From: CAVYUC01 sp963783085
GTDB taxonomy: Bacteria > Bacteroidota > Bacteroidia > Bacteroidales > Prolixibacteraceae
Length of the DNA: 64,000 bases
Direction of reading: 5' to 3'
Assembly (NCBI GenBank): GCA_963783085.1
Contig: CAWAMJ010000010.1
Coordinates: 310,001 to 374,000 of the forward strand
Part shown: positions 44,867-53,288 of the stretch, one piece after another
Layout: every line of letters starts with the position of its first letter
Numbering within the stretch: the first letter of the stretch is position 1
The notes under the pieces: generated by a model
What the model was told of the DNA's origin: nothing
Seen by the model: only the letters and a program-made list of their open reading frames with translations
The model's database searches: none
Position numbers and translations under genes: made by a program

Positions 44867-45425
44867 TGTGGTTATCCCTTTTCCGTATCTTCCTTTTTTT
44901 TAGCCATTTCCCAATTTGTTCCGAAGGCGAAAAACGAACAACGGAAACCGACGAAGCTTCGTTGCTTAAAACCGGGTTATTTTGAATCATCATTTGCATG
45001 GCAGGTTCCTGTTCTGTTTTAATCTTCGTAAATGGAATAACCTTCAGTTCAGGAAGGAACGAAACATTTTCACGCGCCCGCTCATAATCGGTTTTTTGAT
45101 TGGGGCCAACAATTACCTGCCTGAGGTTTACGTTTTCTGCCTGAAGTACAACTACCGGATTTTTCAGCAGATCAAACACGCGGATTACTTTTTTCAGGTA
45201 AGATATGTGGTTAAAAAAAAGCGAGTCGCCAGGCAACACATTAATGCGAAAAATGCCATTCGATTTACTTACTGCTTTTTCCTGTGTCCGGTAATTGATG
45301 ATGTATACATCAGAAACCGGCTGCGCAAGGGAATCCACAACCATGCCTTCCAACTGAAATTTTTCCTGCTGGGCGTGGCAGTCTGCAGCAACAAACACCA
45401 GTATTATTACCGGAAGCAACTTCAT
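44862..45425 (-). CDS. Carboxypeptidase-regulatory-like (TonB-plug-type) exported protein
   Basis: A 187-residue exported protein with an 18-residue signal peptide ending CHA-QQE. The mature N-terminal part (LEGMVVDSLAQPVSDVYIINYRTQEKAVS, FRINVLPGDSLFFNHISYLKK) is the CarboxypepD_reg-like beta-sandwich common in Bacteroidota surface proteins. The C-terminal portion (about 105-187, Lys/Arg-rich end WLKKRKIRKRD) has no recognised domain. No SusC/D genes lie nearby. The frame upstream of the ATG is short and the gene stands alone between two other minus-strand genes. Role unknown. Confidence 0.8.
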   Translation of the reverse strand: MKLLPVIILVFVAADCHAQQEKFQLEGMVVDSLAQPVSDVYIINYRTQEKAVSKSNGIFRINVLPGDSLFFNHISYLKKVIRVFDLLKNPVVVLQAENVNLRQVIVGPNQKTDYERARENVSFLPELKVIPFTKIKTEQEPAMQMMIQNNPVLSNEASSVSVVRFSPSEQIGKWLKKRKIRKRDNHK

Positions 45426-45556
45426 TGTCTTGGAATCTGCGAAACAAGTTCGGGAATTTTAAAATGAATCGGGTGAAAAAAGATGTAAAGAATGTTAAAC
45501 CTAAACCCGAATTAACGTGAAAATGCCTGGCGACGAATGAACGGTGGGATGAACGG

Positions 45557-46756
45557 CTAAACATACTCCACTTCCACTTTTTTAAAAAATTTGTTTACGA
45601 GTATTTTAACGATGCGCCGTACAACAAATTTCCGAAGTTCCAGTTCCAGCGGTTGCTCCGGGTCCTGGTGGGCCCAATTAATGCGGGTGCCAACAATAAT
45701 GTCTATACTGTCGTGTTGAAGCAGCAATTTTACCACCTGGTCGGGTGGTCCGTCGTCAAGCCGGGTGTCGCTGTTGTAGTTTTCCAGGATTTCTTCTACG
45801 CGGCCAAGCGTAAGGATTCCTTCGGTTACCATTTCAAAGCCTTCCATTTTTGCCACAGGCGGCAGCGAATCGAGATTTTTGGCGCTGTGCATTATATTCA
45901 CTTCGAGGTCCAGTTCGCGGGCAATTATTTCGGCAGTAGTTCCGCCGCAAATGATTTTCTTGCCTTTAAAATCCTGAATCCGTCCTACAAAATCATAGTC
46001 TTTTATTTTATAAAATGGTGGTCCGGTAATCAGCATAAATTTCCGCGGTTCCCGGAAATAGATAACGCCGCAGGTCGTATCGTCCTTTACAGAAAAATTG
46101 TCGTTCATCACCGCCTGATTAATGATTTTCCGGGCCAGTTTTGTAGCTGAAATCTGTGGCATCCGATCTGCCTGTCCTAAAGCAAATTCTTCAATTTTTT
46201 CGATTCCCCAACCCAGCGGGAACCGTTTATTTCCAAGCCCGGACTGCGGCACACCGTCGGACATGAAAATGATCCGATCCTCTTTTAACGCCGTGAATTC
46301 GCGGCACCGCAACAACTTCCCCAGGTTTTCTTCACCCCTGATTTTTAATTCGTATTCTTTCGGTTGAAATATTTTTCCGTTCCGAATGATCAGAACCGGC
46401 GGATTATCGTAGTTGATGATTCTCACATAACCATCGGTTTCCAGTTCGATGATGGTAAAAGTGGCATAATTCTCTTTGCCGTCGCTGCTTTTGGGCAGAG
46501 CATCCATAATAATTTTGGCAGCCACTTCAGGTTTGGTATGAAAGCGTGTGTAATTTAGCGCCATGGTAACTGTTAACGTTGCCAGCACACTCGCTTTTAT
46601 TCCGTGCCCTATTCCGTCGCTCAAAACTAAAATCGTTCGTCCTTCTTCGCGAATAATGTTCGACTGAAACACATCGCCGCATGCAATTTCGCCTTTTGGC
46701 CGCTTTTGCTGCACATCGATTTCAACGTGATAGTTGGGATTATTCTTCGTCGCCAT
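45557..46756 (-). CDS. SpoIIE-family protein phosphatase of the hydrogenase locus
   Basis: A 399-residue PP2C-like phosphatase. The domain starts with GEIACGDVFQSNIIREEGRT, LVLSDGIGHGIKASVLA (metal Asp-Gly) and ends with FSVKDDTTCGVIYF (about residue 230). The C-terminal third (about 240-399, including GKKIICGGTTAEIIARELDL and DIIVGTRINWAHQD) belongs to the extension found in phosphatases near [FeFe]-hydrogenase clusters. The ATG at 46756 is used (a longer start at 46771 is possible). It overlaps the end of the PAS gene by 17 bases, so translation is coupled. Probable partner-switching regulator of the divergent hydrogenase genes (inference). Confidence 0.88.
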   Translation of the reverse strand: MATKNNPNYHVEIDVQQKRPKGEIACGDVFQSNIIREEGRTILVLSDGIGHGIKASVLATLTVTMALNYTRFHTKPEVAAKIIMDALPKSSDGKENYATFTIIELETDGYVRIINYDNPPVLIIRNGKIFQPKEYELKIRGEENLGKLLRCREFTALKEDRIIFMSDGVPQSGLGNKRFPLGWGIEKIEEFALGQADRMPQISATKLARKIINQAVMNDNFSVKDDTTCGVIYFREPRKFMLITGPPFYKIKDYDFVGRIQDFKGKKIICGGTTAEIIARELDLEVNIMHSAKNLDSLPPVAKMEGFEMVTEGILTLGRVEEILENYNSDTRLDDGPPDQVVKLLLQHDSIDIIVGTRINWAHQDPEQPLELELRKFVVRRIVKILVNKFFKKVEVEYV

Positions 46757-47666
46757 ACCGGTACGATTCAATGATTGAATTTAACAATTCTTCGGTTTCC
46801 GAAGCGTTTTCACCCAGCAGGTAGGCAATTTTCTGCACAGTTTCAATATTCTGTTTTTTAATGCGTTGTGCACGGTTGATGATTTCGTCGCGAACCAGCA
46901 GCGGCGCCGACATATCGCGGATTACTGCGCCAATAACCTTGTTTTTATACAACGTAACCACCGAAATATGCAGCAATTTGTTATTCACTTTAATGTCACG
47001 TTCCAGCAAATCTTCTCCGGAATTCAAAATTCCCGACATCATTTTATAAATGACTTCCGGAACCAAAACTTTAACATCGGCGCCGTTCAAACCAGGGATG
47101 GTTTCAAAAAGTTCGGCTGTTTCTTCTCCCATCAGCCGCGCAAAACTCTCGTTCGAATCAACCACTTTATGATTACTGTCCATCATAATAATTCCCACGT
47201 TAATTTTATGCAGCATGTGCGACGAAATTTCCATCGACTCCTGCGCCTTTTCCAAACGTTTTTCCGTTTTTTTCAGTTCTGTAACATCGTTTATCGACCC
47301 CACGATTCCCGCAATTTCATCTTCGTTGTTCCTGATAACTGCTTTGTTCATAATCACGTGATGCACCGAGCCGTCTTTTTTTTTGATTTGGGTTTCGTAT
47401 ACCTGCACGTCCGGGTTCGCCAAAAGTTCTTTATCTCGTCCCGAATAAATATCAGCCATTTCTTTCGAGTGAATGTCATAAACTGATTTGCCGATGATTT
47501 GCTCTTTCGGACGACCGGTAAATTTTTCGTGCGATTTGTTGCACATTTGATAAACGCCATTCAAATCGCGGTAATAGATAGGAATTGGCAGTGCATCGAT
47601 TATTTTCTGGTAAAATTCAGGGTCTTCGGTAGCTCCGGATATTAAAGATTGTTTGTCGTAAATCAT
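46740..47666 (-). CDS. PAS-domain sensor protein of the hydrogenase locus
   Basis: A 308-residue cytoplasmic protein with two PAS domains: about 15-130 (FYQKIIDALPIPIYYRDLNG, FTGRPKEQIIGKSVYD, followed by a PAC segment IAGIVGSINDVTELKK) and about 150-260 (MLHKINVGIIMMDSNHKVVD). The C-terminal helix NIETVQKIAYLLGENASETE is a tail I associate with hydrogenase-cluster PAS proteins. There is no kinase or output domain. The ATG at 47666 is chosen; a TTG at 47690 would add eight residues. It is co-transcribed with the SpoIIE phosphatase and divergent from the hydrogenase structural genes. Confidence 0.85.
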   Translation of the reverse strand: MIYDKQSLISGATEDPEFYQKIIDALPIPIYYRDLNGVYQMCNKSHEKFTGRPKEQIIGKSVYDIHSKEMADIYSGRDKELLANPDVQVYETQIKKKDGSVHHVIMNKAVIRNNEDEIAGIVGSINDVTELKKTEKRLEKAQESMEISSHMLHKINVGIIMMDSNHKVVDSNESFARLMGEETAELFETIPGLNGADVKVLVPEVIYKMMSGILNSGEDLLERDIKVNNKLLHISVVTLYKNKVIGAVIRDMSAPLLVRDEIINRAQRIKKQNIETVQKIAYLLGENASETEELLNSIIESYRYGDEE

Positions 47667-48105
47667 AGCAGTGGTTTTTATCAAATTCAAACCGAAAAGT
47701 AGCGATTTATAAAGGTTATTTCAACAGGTTTTAAATCTTTTTAAATATTGGCTGGTATGCTTTTTAACCACAGGATATTGAAGTTAACCAGTTGATCTTA
47801 CCGCGTGAAAATCGGCCAAATTATTAATATTCCCGATGCCAAAATTGCTACCAGCGCCCATTTTACCGATCGGGAAACTGAAAACGGGAGAAGAATTACG
47901 ACGCGTTAACTGTTGTAAAACATAGTTCAATACAACATGTTAAAAAACATCGTATCCTTAAAGTTAATTAATCATTTCTGCGGAACTCCGACACGCTTTT
48001 TTTACACCAAATTGGCGAAATTTGCTCAGTGTTTAAATGCGTAAAAAAATCTTTATTAAGATAAATGGGTATTAAATTAGTTGGAAGGATGTTTTGTGGG
48101 AACCG
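47667..48105. other. Divergent control region of the hydrogenase locus
   Basis: A 439-base gap between the PAS-SpoIIE pair (minus) and the hydrogenase genes (plus). I found no exact TAnnTTTG element. There is an AT-rich stretch with TTAAGATAAA near 48055-48065, and GGAAGG at 48083-48088 may help translation of the first plus-strand frame. No coding frame was seen. Confidence 0.45.
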
Positions 48106-48459
48106 ATGAAAACGATAGCTGATTATATTGCAGATATTCTTCAGAATCCAAATGGGGCAGGAGGCAAAGTAATTGAACTGGCCGTACGGGAAAATTTGGG
48201 AAAAGATGAATTGACGCTGCCGGTAAAAGGCAGCTGTTTCAGAATAAATAAAGAAATCCTTCTTGATTCTGGTGATCCGTTCTTTATTGCACGGCTTGCG
48301 GAAAAGGTTGGGCCGGGCCTGCTGCTGTTAAAAAAGAAAGCCGAAAAACAGGTGCGATATTTGACATTTGTTCTGAACAAGATGCAGGAGCAGAGGTCGT
48401 GGCAGTATATTACGGAATTAATCCGAAGAAATCTGGTAAAAATGATAGCAAATATTTAA
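48106..48459 (+). pseudogene. Degenerate HATPase (anti-sigma-like) gene of the hydrogenase cluster
   Basis: The first about 80 codons align with GHKL ATP-binding proteins found in front of [FeFe]-hydrogenase genes: IADILQNPNGAGGKVIEL matches the N-box (DIxQN), KDELTL follows, then DPFFIARLAEKVGPGLLLLK matches the G2 region. Where DNGxG is expected the sequence reads VKGSC, so the ATP-binding Asp and Gly are lost. After AEK, a missing A in the A5 run at about 48342-48346 shifts the frame. The expected continuation GAIFDICSEQDAGAEVVAVY is present in another frame (about 48353-48412), which then runs open into the next gene. The 353-base frame annotated here ends at 48459 instead. Confidence 0.7.
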
Positions 48460-48476
48460 AAATAACCGATTTAACT

Positions 48477-48872
48477 ATGAAAAAAATAAAATCACTGGAT
48501 GATCTTCGTCGGATAAAAGACGAGGTACAGTCGAAAATAAAACTGAGGGAGAACAGCGAAAATCCGGAGATGGTCGTTCAGGTAAAAATTGGAATGGCTA
48601 CCTGTGGAATCGCCTCAGGCGCGCGGGATATAATGAAATATTTCATAGAGGAACTGGAGCAGCAGGCTGTTGATGGGGTAGTTACCCAAACCGGTTGCAT
48701 GGGATATTGTTACGCTGAACCAACTGTGGAGGTTACGCTGCCGGGGAAAGAGCCCGTGGTTTTTGGCGATGTAAATAAAACCAAGGCACAGGAAATCATC
48801 GATATATACATCAAAAAGGGCGAGCTTATCGATGGTATAATCCCATTGAATTTTAAAACAATTGATGATTAA
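48477..48872 (+). CDS. Thioredoxin-like [2Fe-2S] ferredoxin-domain protein
   Basis: A 131-residue protein with the thioredoxin-like [2Fe-2S] fold. Its four cysteines are in MATCGIASGA (first), and QTGCMGYCYAEP (second and third plus one more upstream pattern); this is the motif of NuoE/HydA-associated small subunits (HndA/HymA-like). The ATG at 48477 starts the family sequence MKKIKSLDDLRRI; an upstream GTG frame belongs to the broken HATPase gene. It lies 14 bases before the NuoF-like gene. It probably passes electrons within the hydrogenase complex. Confidence 0.85.
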   Translation: MKKIKSLDDLRRIKDEVQSKIKLRENSENPEMVVQVKIGMATCGIASGARDIMKYFIEELEQQAVDGVVTQTGCMGYCYAEPTVEVTLPGKEPVVFGDVNKTKAQEIIDIYIKKGELIDGIIPLNFKTIDD

Positions 48873-48886
48873 TCAACCATTTAGCT

Positions 48887-50680
48887 ATGATCAGTTATAA
48901 AATGCATTTGCTTGTTTGTGGCGGTACCGGTTGCAAGGCTTCAGAAAGCAATGAAATAAAAAAACGTTTAAAGCAATTCATCGGGGAATACGGGCAGGAA
49001 GACGATGTACAGGTGGTACATACCGGGTGTTTCGGATTTTGCGAAAAAGGGCCAATTGTAAAAGTGCTGCCCGACAATACTTTTTACGTGGGTGTGAAAC
49101 CCGAAGATGCCGAAGACATTGTGTTGGAACATGTGATAAAAGGCAGGCCGGTGCAACGGCTTCTGTATAAAAATCCGGTTACCGGCGAAATTATCAGCGC
49201 CGCCAAAGGAATGGATGTTTACAAAAAGCAAATCCGGATTGCGCTTCGGAACTGCGGGTTTATCAATCCTGAAAACATCGATGAATATATTGCCCGCGAC
49301 GGCTACCTGGCGCTTGGCAAATGTTTGACGGAATTCACTCCCGAAGGAGTTATTGGCGAAATCAGGGAATCGGGTTTGCGCGGCCGCGGCGGCGGTGGTT
49401 TTCCCACTGGTTTAAAATGGGAAATCACCCGGAAATCGGAGGCTGATCAAAAATATGTGGTTTGTAATGCCGATGAAGGCGATCCCGGTGCTTTTATGGA
49501 TCGTTCGATTTTGGAAGGCGATCCGCATTCGGTGCTGGAGTCCATGGCCATTTGCGGTTATTGCATCGGCGCCGATAAAGGTTTGGTATATATCCGGGCG
49601 GAATATCCGCTGGCGATCGAACGGTTGAAAATTGCCATCAAACAGGCACGTGAATATGGTTTGCTTGGCAAAGATATTATGGGCACGGGTTTTAATTTCG
49701 ATGTGGAACTGCGGCTTGGCGCCGGAGCATTTGTTTGCGGTGAAGAAACTGCGCTCATTCATTCCATGGAAGGATTGCGCGGCGAGCCCACGTTTAAACC
49801 GCCGTTTCCATCTGTTTCCGGTTACAACGGGAAACCTACAAACGTTAACAATGTGGAAACATTTGCCAACGTTCCGGTTATCATCAATAAAGGTGCAGGT
49901 TGGTTTAATAAAATCGGAACCGAAAAATCGAAAGGCACAAAAGTTTTCGCGCTTGCAGGCAAAATCAACAACGTTGGCTTAATTGAAGTGCCAATGGGAA
50001 CCACGTTGCGCGAAGTGATTTACAACATCGGCGGAGGAATAAAAAACGGGAAAGAATTTAAAGCGGTGCAAACGGGCGGCCCTTCAGGGGGATGCCTGAC
50101 CAAAGATTTTCTGGATACGCCAATCGATTACGACAACCTGGTGGCAGCGGGCTCGATGATGGGCTCCGGCGGAATGATTGTGATGGACGAAGACGATTGC
50201 ATGGTTTCCATCGCCAAATTCTATCTCGAATTTACACTGGAAGAATCCTGCGGAAAATGTGCACCGTGCCGGATTGGAAATAAACGGCTGTACGAAATCC
50301 TCGAAAAAATTACCAGCGGCAACGGAGAAGAAGCTGATATCGAAAGGCTTAAATTGCTTGGAAATGTGATTAAAGATACTTCGCTGTGTGGCCTCGGGCA
50401 ATCATCACCAAATCCGGTTCTGTCAACCATAAATAACTTTCTCAACGAATATCTCGCTCACGTTCAGGAAGCAAAATGTCCGGCAGGTCAATGCAAAGCG
50501 TTGTTGAAATATGAAATTGTTGCGGATTTATGCACAGGTTGCACGCTGTGTTTCCGTAATTGCCCGGTGGGCGCAATCACCGGCGAACGGCGGCAGCCGC
50601 ATTACATCGACCAGTCGCTTTGTATTAAATGCGGCGTGTGTTACGAGAAGTGCAAATTCAATGCAATCAAACTCAATTAA
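48887..50680 (+). CDS. NuoF-like NADH-binding subunit of the hydrogenase complex
   Basis: A 597-residue flavoprotein (HydB/HndC/HymB type). An N-terminal thioredoxin-like [2Fe-2S] domain (LLVCGGTGCKASESNEI, HTGCFGFCEKGP, about 5-55) precedes the FMN/NADH domain (GLRGRGGGGFPTGLKWE near residue 163, NADEGDPGAFMDRSILEGDP, CGEETALIHSMEG). The [4Fe-4S] of NuoF is in ESCGKCAPCRIGNKRL (about 450). Two ferredoxin-type [4Fe-4S] clusters close the protein (CTGCTLCFRNCP, CIKCGVCYEKC). It takes NADH as electron donor or acceptor in the electron-bifurcating or -confurcating H2 reaction. Confidence 0.94.
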   Translation: MISYKMHLLVCGGTGCKASESNEIKKRLKQFIGEYGQEDDVQVVHTGCFGFCEKGPIVKVLPDNTFYVGVKPEDAEDIVLEHVIKGRPVQRLLYKNPVTGEIISAAKGMDVYKKQIRIALRNCGFINPENIDEYIARDGYLALGKCLTEFTPEGVIGEIRESGLRGRGGGGFPTGLKWEITRKSEADQKYVVCNADEGDPGAFMDRSILEGDPHSVLESMAICGYCIGADKGLVYIRAEYPLAIERLKIAIKQAREYGLLGKDIMGTGFNFDVELRLGAGAFVCGEETALIHSMEGLRGEPTFKPPFPSVSGYNGKPTNVNNVETFANVPVIINKGAGWFNKIGTEKSKGTKVFALAGKINNVGLIEVPMGTTLREVIYNIGGGIKNGKEFKAVQTGGPSGGCLTKDFLDTPIDYDNLVAAGSMMGSGGMIVMDEDDCMVSIAKFYLEFTLEESCGKCAPCRIGNKRLYEILEKITSGNGEEADIERLKLLGNVIKDTSLCGLGQSSPNPVLSTINNFLNEYLAHVQEAKCPAGQCKALLKYEIVADLCTGCTLCFRNCPVGAITGERRQPHYIDQSLCIKCGVCYEKCKFNAIKLN

Positions 50681-50698
50681 CCCTGAAATTTTAAAAAA

Positions 50699-52450
50699 AT
50701 GAATACTGTACAATTAACCATAGATAATAAACCGGTGGTGGTAAAGGCCGGAACTACCATTTTGGAAGCTGCTTCGGGAATTGGTGTGCATATTCCAACA
50801 CTTTGTCACATGAAACTGCACGACCTCAATATCGAAAATAAACCGGGAGGTTGCCGGGTTTGCGTGGTAGAAGTGGAAGGACGAAGAAACCTCGCTCCGG
50901 CCTGCTGCACCGAAGTTTCAGAAGGAATGACAATACATTCGCATTCCATTCGGGCGATTAATGCGCGGAGAACGGTACTTGAACTTATTCTTTCCGATCA
51001 TCCTGCCGACTGCCTGATTTGTGCAAAATCGGGAAAATGCGATTTGCAGGATATGGCACATAACATGGGCATCCGTGAAATTCATTTTACCGGCGAACAA
51101 TCTACTTACCGCGAGGATACATCGCCGGCAATTATTCGCGATATGGACAAATGCATCATGTGCCGCCGCTGCGAAATGATGTGTAACGAGGTGCAAACAG
51201 TAGGCGTACTTTCCGCCATCAACCGTGGTTTTCATGCGGTGGTTTCACCGGCGTTTGAAATGAACCTCGACCATTCAGTCTGTACCTATTGCGGACAATG
51301 TGTGGCTGTTTGTCCTACCGGCGCCCTCACCGAAGTGGATGAAACCGGGCACGTCGTACGGGCGCTTTCCGATCCTTCGAAAACAGTTATCGTACAGACT
51401 GCTCCGGCGGTGCGTGCTGCTTTGGGTGAGGAATTCGGAATGGAACCCGGAACGTTGGTTACCGGAAAAATGGCGGCAGCCTTGCGTCGTTTGGGTTTCG
51501 ATTATGTTTTCGATACTGATTTTGCTGCCGACCTCACCATTATGGAAGAGGGAACTGAATTGTTAAGCCGGTTGTCGAAATTCCTCGAAGGAGATAAAGA
51601 TGTCCGGTTGCCGATCCTGACTTCCTGTTGCCCGGCATGGGTGAAGTTTTTTGAACATCATTTTCCTCAACTGAAAGATGTTCCGTCGACTGCCCGTTCG
51701 CCGCAACAGATGTTCGGAAGCATTGCCAAAACATATTTTGCTGAAAAACTGGGCATAAAGCGCGAAAACCTGGTGGTGGTTTCCATTATGCCCTGTGTGG
51801 CTAAAAAATACGAATGTGGTCGCGATGAGTTTAAAGTAAATGGAAATCCGGATGTGGATTATGCTATTACAACCCGCGAACTTGCAGCGCTTATTAAATT
51901 GTCGAACATTGATTTTAAACGGTTGCCAAACGAAGATTTTGATCAACCGCTGGGAGAATCCACAGGCGCCGGAGTCATTTTCGGAACCACAGGCGGTGTT
52001 ATTGAAGCAGCAGTGCGAACTGCATACGAACTGTATACCGGCAAAGAACTGCCGCGTCTCGATTTTCATGAACTACGCGGAATGGAAGGTTTACGTAAAG
52101 CAACCATCGATTTTAACGGATTGGCTGTGAACATTGGCATTGCACACGGTTTGGGAAATGCACGTAAACTGCTTGAAGAAATTGAAGCCGGTACCAGCGG
52201 GTTTCATGCCATTGAAATTATGAGTTGCCCGGGTGGTTGCATCGGCGGCGGTGGCCAGCCATACCATCACGGCGATGCCGCGATTCTGAAAAAAAGGCAG
52301 GTTGCCTTGTATGAAGAAGATGGAAACAAGAAGTTGCGCAAATCCCATGAAAATCCCTACATCTTAAAGCTGTACGAAGAATTTCTGGGTAAACCCATGA
52401 GTGAAAAAGCGCATCATTTGTTGCACACGGAATATTTCGATCGAACGTAG
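50699..52450 (+). CDS. hydA: [FeFe]-hydrogenase catalytic subunit
   Basis: A 583-residue group A [FeFe]-hydrogenase. N-terminal [2Fe-2S] (Cys36, Cys52, Cys55, Cys69/70), a His-ligated cluster (His101, Cys105, Cys108, Cys114) and two [4Fe-4S] clusters (Cys152/155/158 with Cys205; Cys195/198/201 with Cys162) feed the H-cluster domain. All three H-cluster motifs are intact: LTSCCPAW (Cys310, Cys311), IMPCVAKKYE (Cys366) and EIMSCPGGCIGGGGQP (Cys510, Cys514). The C-terminal small-subunit domain (about 525-583) is fused. Maturases HydEFG are not in the window and must be encoded elsewhere. Confidence 0.97.
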   Translation: MNTVQLTIDNKPVVVKAGTTILEAASGIGVHIPTLCHMKLHDLNIENKPGGCRVCVVEVEGRRNLAPACCTEVSEGMTIHSHSIRAINARRTVLELILSDHPADCLICAKSGKCDLQDMAHNMGIREIHFTGEQSTYREDTSPAIIRDMDKCIMCRRCEMMCNEVQTVGVLSAINRGFHAVVSPAFEMNLDHSVCTYCGQCVAVCPTGALTEVDETGHVVRALSDPSKTVIVQTAPAVRAALGEEFGMEPGTLVTGKMAAALRRLGFDYVFDTDFAADLTIMEEGTELLSRLSKFLEGDKDVRLPILTSCCPAWVKFFEHHFPQLKDVPSTARSPQQMFGSIAKTYFAEKLGIKRENLVVVSIMPCVAKKYECGRDEFKVNGNPDVDYAITTRELAALIKLSNIDFKRLPNEDFDQPLGESTGAGVIFGTTGGVIEAAVRTAYELYTGKELPRLDFHELRGMEGLRKATIDFNGLAVNIGIAHGLGNARKLLEEIEAGTSGFHAIEIMSCPGGCIGGGGQPYHHGDAAILKKRQVALYEEDGNKKLRKSHENPYILKLYEEFLGKPMSEKAHHLLHTEYFDRT

Positions 52451-52505
52451 CTAAATTGCTGATTGTCTTGTGTCTGATTGTCTAAAATCTAAAAGTCTAT
52501 ATAAA

Positions 52506-53015
52506 ATGCCAAAAATAAAATTAGCTGAAAATACCATGCAACTCATCAGGGATATTTGTGCTGAATATCAAAATAAAGAAAGCGAACTGATAAATGTATT
52601 GCATAAAGTTCAGGGTAAGTTTGGATATTTACCCGCTGAAGTTCAGGAAGTGGTTGCCCGCGAATTAAAAATGTCGGTAGCGAAAGTGTATGGGGTGGTT
52701 ACTTTTTACAGCTTTTTCACCATGATTCCAAAAGGCGAATTCCCGATTTCCATTTGTATGGGTACGGCTTGTTACGTCCGTGGTGCGGAACAGGTGCTGG
52801 CAGAATTCAAGCGCCAGTTAAAAGTGGAAGTTGGCGAATCAACCCCCGACGGGAAATTTTCGCTCAATTGTCTGCGGTGCGTCGGCGCATGCGGACTGGC
52901 GCCCGTTGTTCAGGTGGGCGAAAAAGTTTATGGTCGTGTGGCGCCAACACAGGTAAAACAAATTATTGCCGAATACCGCGAAGGATTTGCATCGGGAGAG
53001 GTTAAAACTGCCTGA
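52506..53015 (+). CDS. NuoE-like [2Fe-2S] subunit of the hydrogenase complex
   Basis: A 169-residue thioredoxin-like [2Fe-2S] subunit (HydC/HndA type). The helical N-terminus (VLHKVQGKFGYLPAEVQEVV, VYGVVTFYSFF) is followed by the cluster motif CMGTACYVRGAE (first pair) and LNCLRCVGACGLAPVVQVG (second pair). The ATG at 52506 is preferred; 12 residues of the longer frame from 52470 are not family sequence. Being last in the gene order (2Fe-2S, NuoF, HydA, NuoE) is less common than having it first. It ends the structural locus. Confidence 0.93.
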   Translation: MPKIKLAENTMQLIRDICAEYQNKESELINVLHKVQGKFGYLPAEVQEVVARELKMSVAKVYGVVTFYSFFTMIPKGEFPISICMGTACYVRGAEQVLAEFKRQLKVEVGESTPDGKFSLNCLRCVGACGLAPVVQVGEKVYGRVAPTQVKQIIAEYREGFASGEVKTA

Positions 53016-53130
53016 ATTAACTGGAACTTCATTCCAAACCTGTTTCCGAACCTCTGTTTTGTTGGTTCATTTTAAAAATTAATGAAACAATTGTTTTGAT
53101 TAAGTGCCGGATAGGTTCGTTATTTGAAAA

Positions 53131-53270
53131 TTGAGTCTGCTCCGAAAAGTCCGGGTTCATTGATTTTCAACTTCTTTACCCCTGACCCCTAAAGGGGAAC
53201 TTGCTGAAAATCAATGAACTCTTCAAAGTCCCCTTGAGTTAGGGTTTTTGACTTTTCGGAGTGGACTCAA
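53131..53270. repeat. 140-bp nested inverted-repeat element
   Basis: Outer arms TTGAGTCTGCTCCGAAAAGT (53131-53150, plus C) and its near complement at 53250-53270 match 19 of 21 bases. Inner perfect 14-base arms are TTCATTGATTTTCA (53156-53169) and TGAAAATCAATGAA (53205-53218). At the centre is CCCCTAAAGGGG (53186-53197). The whole can fold as one long cruciform or hairpin. No target duplication or coding frame was seen. Confidence 0.8.
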
Positions 53271-53288
53271 ATTTGGATTTTGCGGATT

